35,998 nt of DNA. It comes from Caldilineales bacterium. Its GTDB lineage: Bacteria > Chloroflexota > Anaerolineae > JAAEKA01. A program made the position numbers and the translations under genes. Numbering within the stretch: position 1 is the stretch's first letter; every line of letters starts with the position of its first letter. Positions 7,770 to 15,293 of the stretch are shown one piece after another. The stretch lies in assembly GCA_025055015.1 (NCBI GenBank), contig JANWYQ010000225.1, forward strand, positions 1 through 35,998, written 5' to 3'. A model generated the notes under the pieces. It worked only from the letters and a program-made list of their open reading frames with translations, did no database searches and was not told the DNA's origin.

Positions 7770-9725
7770 ATGTCCCACAAAGCCAGGGTGGTCTTGCTGG
7801 CCGACAACACTCTCGACTTTCTAGCCACTCGCGCCGAGTACCTTGAGCGAGCAGGGTACAAGGTCCTGCGGGCGAGCTCGGTTGCTGAAGCTAGAAACCT
7901 ATTGGAGACTCGCTGGGTCCATGTCGCTATCCTGGACATTCGGCTAGTGGACGACAACGATCAGGAGGACCAATCCGGCATTGCGCTGGCGGCAGAGCCA
8001 GCGTTCCGCCATATCCCGAAGATCATGCTCACCGCGTTTCCTCATTGGGAGTACGTGCGCCGGACGATGGCTGCCATCCCCCCTGATCCGCCCGCAGCGG
8101 TTAACTTCCTCGACAAGCGGGAGTCCCCGGCGAAGATGCTTGACGCAGTTGCCCAGTTGTTCTCCGCCCATCTGCAGATCAACTGGGATTTGGCTATCCA
8201 TCGCAGCAGTCGCTGTAACTGGAGATTGTTAAGCCTGGCTGAAACTCTCAGCCAAAGCGAGGACGCGGAAGCGCTACAGGACTCAGCCCAGGAGCTGGAG
8301 GACCTCCTGCGTCGCCTGTTCTGCCGTAGCGAAGAGATCACGCTGGATCAGTTGCTCTGGCAGAAGGGCGAACGAGCGGCGTTTATCGTGTTTGCCCACG
8401 CTGAAGGCCATCCCACCCGTCTATATCTGGTCACCTGCGGCGCTCGCCACAGCGCTCGGCGCGAGCATGAGACCGTCCGCCGGCTAAGCGCTGCAGCTGC
8501 CAGTCACGGCGTTCCGACCTGGGTGGAGTACCATGAGACCCTCCACTTCGGCGCCAATCGTTACGAGTTGAAGGACGCTTCCCTGGAAACGGCCAAGCCC
8601 TTTGCTCACTTTTTCATCGCTGCATCTAGCCGAGAGGTGGGCGCAGCGGTGGATCGCCTGGCCCAGCACTGCCTAAGGCCCTGGCACCAACAGCCCAGGA
8701 TCGTTGTCACCTCTCCGCGCGTCCTTCACCTGTTTGGGACAGAGAACAGGCTTGCCTGGCTGGAGGCCCGATTGCAGGACCTCGGTCGCGAGATGGCCGA
8801 GGCCGGCATCGGCGAGCTGATCCGAGATGGAACCCACATGGCGCTCCAGCTCGCCCGGGGTCAGCGCCATCAGTTCCCCGATCCTGTGATCTGGCTCTCT
8901 GGGCAGGTCTCCAAGCATGACCAGGTTTCGCTGCCCCACGCTCTAGCGCTGAACTCGTTAAGCGTGGATACAATCCTAGTGGACGGCGCCGGGCATCCGT
9001 GGCTAACAGACTTCGGCGCCGTCGCCGAGGGGCCGGTGTGGGGTGACTATGCGGCCTTAGAGACCGCCTTCAAGTTCGACCTGCTCGACAGTGCAACCTC
9101 CTTGGAGGACATCTGCGAGATGGAGGAAGTGCTGCTGTCGGCAGAGCGACTGAACCAGCGGCTTTCGCCTCCGATGAACAAGGTCGCCAAGGTGGTATCG
9201 GCGGTGCAACATGTGCGTCAGCGGGCCTCAGAGGCTTGGCGCCCCGAGATGGCGCCCTATTTATGGGAGCTACTGTATTGCAGCGTGGAGCGATTACGAG
9301 CTTCCACAACCGCAGCCAGACGCCCTCCGTCCGAGCTGGTGCCGTTGGTTCACACCGTCTTGAATCTTGGGATGCTGTGCGACCGGCTAAACGTATGGGC
9401 GTTGCCACCATCCTCGGCGGCCGGCCTAACGCTGGACCCAGAGCGTCGCAGCGCACGCGTAGATGGCCGTCCTGTCAGCTTGACCCCTAGCGAATACAAG
9501 CTCTTTGAATACCTTTGGCGCAACGCTGGTAAGGTGTGCTCGCGCACGGAGTTAGAACAGCTCCTTTATGGAAGGCCTGAGCAGGCCAGCGGCAGCGACA
9601 ACCTCAACATGACTATCAACCGCTTGCGGCAGAAAATTGAACCCGATCCGGCGCGCCCGCAATATCTGAAGAACGTACGCGGACAGGGATACATTCTCTG
9701 GCCACACGGAGAACCGAGACCGTAG
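7770..9725 (+). CDS. REC-(APH-like middle)-winged-helix regulator
   Basis: Response-regulator-like protein of 651 residues. The N-terminal receiver (about 5-130) keeps D12, phospho-acceptor D56 (AILDIRL), T88 and K116. The C-terminus (about 555-647) is an OmpR/PhoB-type winged helix (LTPSEYKLFEYL, then NMTINRLRQKIEP and a VRGQGYIL wing), so it should bind DNA. The roughly 420-residue middle is unusual. Near 403-430 it reads like the catalytic end of an aminoglycoside-phosphotransferase/kinase fold (ILVDGAGHPWLTDFGAV, then GDYAALE), but the expected H-G-D-L motif is replaced by A-L-N-S-L-S. This recalls the APH-like 'TCAD9' domains described in bacterial conflict-type ternary systems; that match is from memory. 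The start is ATG 7770 with AAGGAG 8 nt upstream. It lies 18 bp after the pseudo-receiver and closes the operon. Confidence 0.85.
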   Translation: MSHKARVVLLADNTLDFLATRAEYLERAGYKVLRASSVAEARNLLETRWVHVAILDIRLVDDNDQEDQSGIALAAEPAFRHIPKIMLTAFPHWEYVRRTMAAIPPDPPAAVNFLDKRESPAKMLDAVAQLFSAHLQINWDLAIHRSSRCNWRLLSLAETLSQSEDAEALQDSAQELEDLLRRLFCRSEEITLDQLLWQKGERAAFIVFAHAEGHPTRLYLVTCGARHSARREHETVRRLSAAAASHGVPTWVEYHETLHFGANRYELKDASLETAKPFAHFFIAASSREVGAAVDRLAQHCLRPWHQQPRIVVTSPRVLHLFGTENRLAWLEARLQDLGREMAEAGIGELIRDGTHMALQLARGQRHQFPDPVIWLSGQVSKHDQVSLPHALALNSLSVDTILVDGAGHPWLTDFGAVAEGPVWGDYAALETAFKFDLLDSATSLEDICEMEEVLLSAERLNQRLSPPMNKVAKVVSAVQHVRQRASEAWRPEMAPYLWELLYCSVERLRASTTAARRPPSELVPLVHTVLNLGMLCDRLNVWALPPSSAAGLTLDPERRSARVDGRPVSLTPSEYKLFEYLWRNAGKVCSRTELEQLLYGRPEQASGSDNLNMTINRLRQKIEPDPARPQYLKNVRGQGYILWPHGEPRP

Positions 9726-10006
9726 GAACGCTAGGTCCCTCGACGCCGGACCCTGCTCCCAGGGGATAAGCCGAAACCAGATGGCGCCCTTAGCCTCAAC
9801 AAGGGGGAGCCTTCATAACAGCCTCAACAGTTAGCGCCCAATTGTGGCCGTCCCGTGAGTTTCGCGATAGTGAACTGAAAGCTACAGGAGCCGCACTTGC
9901 CCGTACCATTCAAGTAGCTGCCGAACCATGGCCTGCGCCGGGCCCGGCGACGTGCAGCGACTGACAATCCTTACGGCAGGGCTTTTCGGCAGCCAGGAGG
10001 TCGGCC
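9726..10006. other. Intergenic region with no recognised gene
   Basis: This stretch follows the signalling operon. I see no convincing ORF, no intrinsic terminator with a T-tract and no strong promoter. The last 12 bases hold the Shine-Dalgarno (AGGAGG, 9995-10000) of the small membrane protein that follows. Confidence 0.5.
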
Positions 10007-10207
10007 GTGATTAGCCTGGCCATCGAGCAAGTGCTCGCTTTAACCTTTGGGGCGATCTGCATCGGAGCCTGTGCGGTTTTTATGGCACTGGTGTGGATCT
10101 CGTCGAAAATCAGTGGCGATAGGAGCGAAACCCTCGCAGGAGTCCTGTTGGCATTCCCCCTTCTGATGCTTGGTTTGTACCTGATCGGCAAGGCTCTATT
10201 GCGTTGA
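10007..10207 (+). CDS. Small two-helix membrane protein
   Basis: Sixty-six residues with two hydrophobic helices (about 3-30, from AIEQVLALTFGAICIG, and about 42-62, from LAGVLLAFPLLMLGLYLI) separated by a short polar loop (SSKISGDRSE). The GTG start at 10007 is supported by a full AGGAGG six bases upstream. No family is recognised. The protein is the last plus-strand gene before the minus-strand photolyase cluster and is not obviously part of any operon. A longer minus-strand frame crosses the same bases but has shadow composition, so the plus-strand reading is preferred. A chance ORF cannot be excluded. Confidence 0.5.
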   Translation: MISLAIEQVLALTFGAICIGACAVFMALVWISSKISGDRSETLAGVLLAFPLLMLGLYLIGKALLR

Positions 10208-10283
10208 TGCATTGGTCTGACCACTCCGCCCCCCGCCACCCACCTGCCGCAGACGTCACAGGTCTCCCACGTTTTCGCCGCCC

Positions 10284-10904
10284 TCAACCGACCAGCAGGC
10301 GAGCCTCCGGCCATGCGCCGCTGCGCTGCCGGGCTAGCGCCTCCTCCCAGGTCAGCGCAGCCTCTTGGATGCCCAGCGCGGCCAACAGGGCAAAGTGGAA
10401 GTCCAGGGGGTGCTGATCGGCCGGCCGCGGCACGACTGCCCTTGCGTCGGCCAACGCGGCGAACAAATCCGCCGCGGTCGGCTCGTTCACGAGGGTCTCC
10501 CCCGCCAAGGCCAGGCCGGCCACGTGCTCGTTCCCGCGGAAGTAGTGCACGTCCATCCCCTCCCCGGCGTAGATGCGATAGCCAACCACCCAGGTGTCCA
10601 GGCTGCGGGCTAGGTCGGACGCCAGTCGGTTGAAGCCCACCGACATGGCCAGGTCGGGCTCCACGTAGACCGACGTCCAGTCGCCCTGGGGCGCCATGAC
10701 CGCCGCCGGCGCAGCGGGCGCAGCTCCGGCCAGGTAGGTGCGCCGCAGGGCCGGCTCCAGCCGATCTGGGGCCACCCGGTAGAAGTGGACGTTGAAGTAG
10801 CTGGCGTAGGGCGTCCGCGGCGGCTGCCAGGCGATGGCCTCCTGGGGGGAGACCGGCTCCATCGGGGATCGTGCTTTCTTTCGTTGGAAGAGTCGCTTCA
10901 GCAT
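10284..10904 (-). CDS. Hypothetical protein, 206 residues
   Basis: No family is recognised. The protein is soluble, with a basic N-terminus (MLKRLFQRKKAR) and a mixed alpha/beta body (segments such as DWTSVYVEPDLAMSVGF, WVVGYRIYAGEG, VHYFRGNEHVAGLAL) followed by a helical C-terminus (HFALLAALGIQEAALTWEEAL). No catalytic motif, Cys cluster or membrane helix is evident. The start is ATG 10904 with AAAGGAGA ideally placed upstream, which makes the coding call solid despite the unknown function. It lies 86 bp downstream of the DUF2256 gene on the same strand, with a hairpin in the gap, so co-transcription with the photolyase set is possible but not certain. Confidence 0.8.
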   Translation of the reverse strand: MLKRLFQRKKARSPMEPVSPQEAIAWQPPRTPYASYFNVHFYRVAPDRLEPALRRTYLAGAAPAAPAAVMAPQGDWTSVYVEPDLAMSVGFNRLASDLARSLDTWVVGYRIYAGEGMDVHYFRGNEHVAGLALAGETLVNEPTAADLFAALADARAVVPRPADQHPLDFHFALLAALGIQEAALTWEEALARQRSGAWPEARLLVG

Positions 10905-10951
10905 GGAAGTCTCCTTTCTGACCGACAGGGGTCGGACAAGCGGCGGGCCTA

Positions 10952-10973
10952 CTCAGGCGACGCTCGGCCTGAG
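10952..10973 (-). terminator. Hairpin between the DUF2256 gene and the 206-residue gene
   Basis: CTCAGGC at 10952-10958 and GCCTGAG at 10967-10973 form a perfect 7-bp stem with an 8-nt loop, just downstream of the DUF2256 stop. There is no T-tract on the minus strand, so termination is only a possibility. Confidence 0.25.
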
Positions 10974-10990
10974 GGGGCCGGGTGTGCGCG

Positions 10991-11155
10991 CTACGTTTTA
11001 CGAGCTGCGCCCACCTCGCCTCGCCGCCGCCGACACCGCTCGCTGCAGTAGACCACCTGGTCCCACTGCCGCGCCCACCGCTTGCGCCAGGCGAAGGGCC
11101 GGCCACACACGGGGCACACCTTGGTCGGCAGGTCTCGCTTCTTCCGTCCACGCAT
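10991..11155 (-). CDS. DUF2256 zinc-ribbon protein
   Basis: A 54-residue basic protein with two Cys pairs: [10 protein letters not shown] near residues 12-21 and V-Y-C-S-E-R-C-R near 35-42. The tryptophans of W-R-K-R-W and Q-W-D-Q lie between them. This is the hallmark of DUF2256, a small probable zinc-binding family. As I recall, DUF2256 genes commonly sit beside cryptochrome/photolyase genes, and here the gene follows an Fe-S photolyase by 67 bp on the same strand. The start is ATG 11155 and the stop is TAG at 10991-10993. A different frame over the same DNA (10998-11198) and a 418-residue frame (9910-11166) are shadows. Its biochemical role is unknown; assistance with the photolyase or its cofactors is inference. 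Confidence 0.85.
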   Translation of the reverse strand: MRGRKKRDLPTKVCPVCGRPFAWRKRWARQWDQVVYCSERCRRRRGEVGAARKT

Positions 11156-11174
11156 GGTCGAGGCATCCTAACGC

Positions 11175-11228
11175 GATCACCGACCGCTCATCAGCCACCG
11201 ATCACCGGTTACAGGCCACTGATCACCG
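11175..11228. repeat. Three GATCACCG direct repeats
   Basis: GATCACCG occurs at 11175-11182, 11200-11207 and 11221-11228, interspersed with related CATCAG/CATCGG words, in the gap between the Fe-S photolyase and DUF2256 genes. The last copy overlaps the photolyase stop. It looks like a degenerate intergenic repeat with no coding content. Confidence 0.5.
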
Positions 11229-12752
11229 ATCATCGGCCTCCGGCCCCAAGAACGCCGCCGCCTGCTCCCGCACGCGCGCCCGCTCTGCCTCGTCCAGGTG
11301 GCGCAGGCCGAGCACGGCGTTGCCCAGCCGCGGGTTGCGGCGCAGGGTCTCCTCGTGCTCCAGCAAGAAGTTCCAGTAGAGGAAGTTGAAGGGACAGGCG
11401 TCGGCGCCGACGCGAGCCTTGGGATCGTAGCGACAGCCTGCGCAGTAGTCGCTCATGCGGTGGATGTAGTTGGCCGACGCCGCGTAGGGCTTGGTGGCCG
11501 TGCGGCCGCCGTCGGCGTTCAGCCCCATGCCCAGCACGTTGGGCAGCATCACCCACTCGTAGGCGTCCACGTACGTGGCCAGGAACCAGCGGTTGACCTG
11601 CAGCGGCTCGACCCCGGCCAGCAGGCAGAAGTTGCAGATCAGCATCAGCCGCTCGATGTGGTGGGTGTAGCCGGTGTGCAGGGCGCGGCGGATCGCCGTC
11701 TGCAGGCAGGCTAGGTCGGTGTCGCCAGTCCAGAAGAAGTCGGGCAGCGCCCGCTGCGCGCGCCAAGCGTTGAAGCCCTGCCAACGATCTGCCAGCCGCC
11801 AATACTGCCAGTAGATGTACTCCCGCCAGCCGATCACCTGGCGCACGAAGCCCTCGACGGAGTTGAGGGGGGCCTGGCCGGCGCGATAGGCCCGTTCAGC
11901 TGCCTGGGCCAGCGCCAACGGCTCCAACAGGCCGATGTTCAGGTAGGGCGAGAGCAAGGAGTGGAAGAGCAGCGGATGGCGGCTGCTCATGGCGTCCTCG
12001 TAGGGCCCGAAGTTAGCCAGGCGATGGGCTAGGAAGTCCTGAAAGGCCGCCTCAGCCTGCCCTCGGGTCACGGCCAGGTCAAAGCCGTCTACCGTCCCTG
12101 TGCCGGGCATGGCCGCTACCTCGGCCATCACCTGGCGGGTGATCACGTCGGGCGGGTAGCTGGGCGGGGGCGGCGGCCGGAGGCCCTTGGGCAGCGGCTT
12201 GCGGTTCTCCGCGTCGAAGTTCCAGCGGCCGCCCACCGGCTGGTCGCCGTCCATCAACAGGCGGAAGTGGCGCCGCATCGCCCGATAAAAGGTCTCCAGC
12301 ACCACCCGCTGGTCGGGCCCTGCGTTGGGGAAGGGGTCGAACCGGCCCACTAGGAACTGGGTGTTGGGCAACACCCGCACGGGGAGGCCCAGCTGCTCGG
12401 CCAGCTTCCCGTGCTGCCAGCGCCGGCCGGCCACCTCGCTGGCCGCCATGGTCCACAGGGCGGCCGGCTGGTGCTGGGCCACGTGGGCCTGTAGGCCGGC
12501 CCGCGTCGTCTCCGCCCGCACGTAGTCCACCTGCCAGCCCTGGCTGCGCAAATCCTCGGCATAGTGGCGCATGGCGCTGAACAGCAGCACCAGCTTCTTG
12601 CGTTGGTAGGGCAGACGCCGGCTGCGCGCGGCGCTCTCCACCAGGACGACGCGCACGTTGTCTCGCCCAACGGCCTGCTCGGCCGCGGCCAGCGCCGGAT
12701 GGTGGGCCAGGAGCTGGTCGCCGAGGATCCAGACGGAGAGAGGGGGTGCCAT
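11223..12752 (-). CDS. Fe-S cluster cryptochrome/(6-4) photolyase family protein
   Basis: A 509-residue protein of the FeS-BCP class (prototype Agrobacterium PhrB, a light-dependent (6-4) photoproduct repair enzyme; Rhodobacter CryB is a relative). It begins LSVWILGDQLL. It shows the FAD-domain motifs NSVEGFVRQVIGWREYI, THHIERLM, DAYEWVMLPNVLGMG and TKPYAASANYIHRMSDY. Four cysteines match the 4Fe-4S ligands of PhrB: one in TDLAC, two in DYCAGC and one in ADACPF. The start is taken as ATG 12752, since the conserved N-terminus begins there. TTG 12785 and ATG 12779 are in-frame alternatives, and none has a strong Shine-Dalgarno. It forms a minus-strand group with DUF2256. Repair versus photoreceptor function cannot be settled from sequence. 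Confidence 0.93.
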   Translation of the reverse strand: MAPPLSVWILGDQLLAHHPALAAAEQAVGRDNVRVVLVESAARSRRLPYQRKKLVLLFSAMRHYAEDLRSQGWQVDYVRAETTRAGLQAHVAQHQPAALWTMAASEVAGRRWQHGKLAEQLGLPVRVLPNTQFLVGRFDPFPNAGPDQRVVLETFYRAMRRHFRLLMDGDQPVGGRWNFDAENRKPLPKGLRPPPPPSYPPDVITRQVMAEVAAMPGTGTVDGFDLAVTRGQAEAAFQDFLAHRLANFGPYEDAMSSRHPLLFHSLLSPYLNIGLLEPLALAQAAERAYRAGQAPLNSVEGFVRQVIGWREYIYWQYWRLADRWQGFNAWRAQRALPDFFWTGDTDLACLQTAIRRALHTGYTHHIERLMLICNFCLLAGVEPLQVNRWFLATYVDAYEWVMLPNVLGMGLNADGGRTATKPYAASANYIHRMSDYCAGCRYDPKARVGADACPFNFLYWNFLLEHEETLRRNPRLGNAVLGLRHLDEAERARVREQAAAFLGPEADDR

Positions 12753-12840
12753 GGGGCGGTGTGTCAAGCCAGGCGTCATGCGCAACCCATCAACCCTAAG
12801 CCGGACGCGCGCTGTTGGGTTGCGAGTGGCGTGTTACGAG

Positions 12841-13401
12841 TCATGCGTTTCGGCGCAGTCGCTTCTGCAGCGCTGCCAACAGCGCTCCCACCAACACCAC
12901 AAAGCTCCCCCCGACGAAGGCCCACTTCAGCGAAGTGAACAAAGGCGCCAGGACGTCCACCACCGGGGTGAGCGCGGGGTAGCGGGCCATGACCAGCGAG
13001 GTGGAGAGGTTCTCCAGGTAGTCCAGCGCCACCCCAAGGACCGGGACCAGCACTAGGAGCCGCGGCAGGCTGCCCGGGGCAAACGCCCGGCCCGCCAGCC
13101 AGCCGATGCTGGTGACCAGAAACGCGCCGTAGACCAGAGGCCACACCAGGTCGAAGGTAAAGCGAGCGCGGATATAGGCCTGGCGGCCCTCCGGGCCAAA
13201 GGCCTCGGCCATGGCGTAGAGGTCCTCGGCCGAGTAGAAGAGGGACGAGTCGGGCTGCGGTCCGCCGCCGGTGCGCTCGGCCGACTGGGCCGCCTGGCCG
13301 GGCAGCACCAGCGCCGTGAACAGCAGAAAGGCGGCCAGCGCAGCCAGCGCCAGCCATCCCCGGGACGCAGCGATCAGCCTCTCGGCCAGCCTGTAGGCCA
13401 T
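12841..13401 (-). CDS. Integral membrane protein of unknown function
   Basis: A 186-residue protein with about four hydrophobic segments: near 14-35 (WLALAALAAFLLFTALVLPG), 75-100 (FDLVWPLVYGAFLVTSIGWL), 108-126 (LPRLLVLVPVLGVALDYLEN) and 150-178 (WAFVGGSFVVLVGALLAAL). A probably extracytoplasmic loop carries SLFYSAEDLYAMAEAFG. No family is recognised. The start is ATG 13401 (MAYRLAERL), with GGAG upstream. An upstream in-frame extension to 13494 only reads through the neighbouring gene. It starts 13 bp after the PII-like gene ends, so the two are likely co-transcribed. Confidence 0.75.
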   Translation of the reverse strand: MAYRLAERLIAASRGWLALAALAAFLLFTALVLPGQAAQSAERTGGGPQPDSSLFYSAEDLYAMAEAFGPEGRQAYIRARFTFDLVWPLVYGAFLVTSIGWLAGRAFAPGSLPRLLVLVPVLGVALDYLENLSTSLVMARYPALTPVVDVLAPLFTSLKWAFVGGSFVVLVGALLAALQKRLRRNA

Positions 13402-13414
13402 GGGGGCTCCGCCT

Positions 13415-13768
13415 TCACGCTCGCTTGTGCAGGCCGCGCACCTGCCAAAGCGGCACGACGAACAGCAGGCCGGTGTCGGGACGGCTGAAGTCACCCACCA
13501 CCCGCTCAGCGGCCTCCACCAGCCGTTGCGCCTCCTCTTCAGTTTCCACCACCGAGAACAGGGTGCGGTGGCGGTGCTCCTCGGCCTTGAGGATACGCTG
13601 CAGGCTGGGCATCAGGGGAAGGTCGTCGCGCATGTGCATCCGCCGCATCCGCCCGATGCCGCTGCTCTCCAGGATGGTCACCCCGCGCGCGCCGGCCGCC
13701 TCCCAGGCGTCCAGCAAGGGCATGCACTGGTCCACGTTGTCCAAGACCACCACGACCATAAAAGCCAT
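13415..13768 (-). CDS. PII-like signalling protein
   Basis: A 117-residue protein with the ferredoxin-like PII layout. It opens with a first strand MVVVVLDN and helix QCMPLLDAWEAAGARGVTIL, has a possible T-loop segment SSGIGRMRRMHMRDD, and ends with a strand PDTGLLFVVPLWQVRG, equivalent to the C-terminal strand of GlnB-like proteins. PII-like trimers commonly bind a nucleotide and regulate a membrane transporter encoded nearby. Here a CPA2 antiporter gene lies upstream and a membrane protein gene 13 bp downstream, all on the same strand. The canonical uridylylated T-loop tyrosine is not evident, so this is not classical GlnB/GlnK. ATG 13768 is chosen; GTG 13780 is an in-frame alternative. The target is unknown. 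Confidence 0.72.
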   Translation of the reverse strand: MAFMVVVVLDNVDQCMPLLDAWEAAGARGVTILESSGIGRMRRMHMRDDLPLMPSLQRILKAEEHRHRTLFSVVETEEEAQRLVEAAERVVGDFSRPDTGLLFVVPLWQVRGLHKRA

Positions 13769-13898
13769 GGGACAGCTCACTACCTTTCAAGAGCACTGGC
13801 GCCGTAGGAACTGCGGCCTCCTTGGCCAGAAATCGCTCCCGCCTGGCGGGCGCCACAGCGGACGACAAGCCTTTGGTTACTACCTACCCTCACCCTAT

Positions 13899-13919
13899 CC
13901 CTCTCCCAGAGGGAGAGGG
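13899..13919. repeat. Palindromic CCCTCTCCC hairpin element
   Basis: CCCTCTCCC (13899-13907), loop AGA, then GGGAGAGGG (13911-13919) form a perfect 9-bp stem preceded by CTACCCTCACCCTAT. Elements of this wording occur dispersed in many bacterial genomes, like REP sequences. It sits in the gap between the antiporter and PII-like genes and could terminate the antiporter transcript. Confidence 0.6.
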
Positions 13920-13937
13920 AGACGCAAACCTTTCGTC

Positions 13938-13970
13938 GAATTCGTGAAATTCGTGGCCAAATTCGTGGCC
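13938..13970. repeat. Tandem 12-bp AT-rich repeat
   Basis: AAATTCGTGGCC occurs twice back to back (13947-13958 and 13959-13970), after a partial copy GAATTCGTG (13938-13946). It is an AT-rich island in GC-rich DNA just downstream of the antiporter stop. Its function is unknown. Confidence 0.7.
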
Positions 13971-13997
13971 AAACTTGAGACCGCAGCACACCTCCTG

Positions 13998-15251
13998 CTA
14001 TTCAGTGATCAGCTCGGCCGCTGCCACGGGTTCGGCGGGGGTGTGATCTCCTGTGGAAGCCGGCTGTTGTCCTCGCGCGAACAGGACACGCAGGGCGGGC
14101 GGCGTGAGCAGCGTGGTGGCGATCACCACGCCCACCACGGCGGAGAAGACATCGCGGCCGATGAAGCCCTGGGTGATGCCCAGGGTCGCCACGATCAGGC
14201 CCACCTCCCCGCGCGACATCATGCCGGCGCCCAGCTGCAGCGCCTCTAGCCTGCTAAAGCCGGCCAGAAAGGCGCCCAGCCCTGCGCCCACCACCTTGCT
14301 GACCACGGCGACCGCGATCAGCGCCAAGGCCAGCCACACGCCGCCGCCCGCCAGCTCCCGCACGTTGGCCGAGAGCCCCACGTGGATGAAGAAGATCGGC
14401 ACGAACACGCCGTAGGCCAAAGCCGAGATGCCGGTCTCGATCCGATCCCGCAGGGGGCTGCGGGCCAGGAACAGGCCGGCTAAGAACGCGCCGGTGATGT
14501 CCGCCATGCCGCCGATCACCTCGGCAGCCCAGGCGTAGAGCAGGATCAGCACCACCGACGAGGCCACCAGCCCCTCGCTGATGGGCATGCGGTCGGCCCG
14601 GCGAGCGATGCGCGGCAGCAGCACCAGCCCGATGACGGTGGCGCCGGCCAGATAGACGACCATGCGCAGCACCACCAGGCCGATGCTAGCCAGCCCACCG
14701 CCGGTGCCGTCCATCAGGGCCAGGACGATGGAGAGCAGCAGCACCACCAGCACGTCGTCGAACACCGCTGCGCCCAGCAGGCCCATCCCCACCCGGCTGC
14801 GCAGCGCGCCCAGCTCCATCAGGGTCTGGGCCGAGATGCTCACGCTGGTGGCGGCCAGGATCAGCCCCAGGAAAAGCGCCGAGGAAGCGGGCATCTGGAA
14901 CAGCAGGCCGGCCAAGAACCCCATGCCGACCGGGAAGACGACGCCCAGCGTCCCCGCCAGCACCGACACCCGCCCCGACCGGGCCAGCTCCGACAGGTGC
15001 AGCTCCAGGCCGGCCAGGAACATCAGGAGCAGCACACCCAGCTCGGCCAGCTCGGCGACGAACTCCTCCAGGTGTGGGTCGGTGAAGGGCGCCCAGTGGA
15101 TGACGTTCAGCAGGCTAGGGCCCAGCAGGATGCCCACGACGATCTCCCCCAGCACCGAGGGCTGGCCCAGCCGCAGGCTGATGTAGCCGCCCAGCTTGGC
15201 CATGGTGATGAAGATGCTGAGGATCAGCGCCAGCTGTAGGAAGTTGGACAC
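13998..15251 (-). CDS. CPA2-family cation:proton antiporter
   Basis: A 417-residue polytopic membrane protein with about 12 helices throughout. The N-terminus (GGYISLRLGQPSVLGEIVVG, then LGPSLL) and the segment ELGVLLLMFLAGLEL are typical of the monovalent cation:proton antiporter-2 family (Kef/GerN/NapA-like). The core helix carries an Asp pair (AAVFDDVLVV), the ion-binding motif of electrogenic members. The region RGEVGLIVATLG near the end is also conserved. There is no C-terminal TrkA-N/RCK domain, so regulation must come from elsewhere; the PII-like gene downstream is a candidate partner. The start is GTG 15251 (MSNFLQLAL). It lies 42 bp after the TspO-like gene, so the pair is probably one transcript. 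Na+ versus K+ specificity cannot be assigned. Confidence 0.9.
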   Translation of the reverse strand: MSNFLQLALILSIFITMAKLGGYISLRLGQPSVLGEIVVGILLGPSLLNVIHWAPFTDPHLEEFVAELAELGVLLLMFLAGLELHLSELARSGRVSVLAGTLGVVFPVGMGFLAGLLFQMPASSALFLGLILAATSVSISAQTLMELGALRSRVGMGLLGAAVFDDVLVVLLLSIVLALMDGTGGGLASIGLVVLRMVVYLAGATVIGLVLLPRIARRADRMPISEGLVASSVVLILLYAWAAEVIGGMADITGAFLAGLFLARSPLRDRIETGISALAYGVFVPIFFIHVGLSANVRELAGGGVWLALALIAVAVVSKVVGAGLGAFLAGFSRLEALQLGAGMMSRGEVGLIVATLGITQGFIGRDVFSAVVGVVIATTLLTPPALRVLFARGQQPASTGDHTPAEPVAAAELITE

Positions 15252-15293
15252 GGAGAGTCTGCCTTGTGCGGAGAGTCCGCGCAGGGTGACGCC

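Noticed and set aside
9910-11166. Minus-strand 418-residue open frame
   Set aside because: It runs across the small plus-strand membrane gene, the 206-residue gene and DUF2256 in another frame, is Arg/Gly/Pro-rich without motifs, and is a high-GC shadow.
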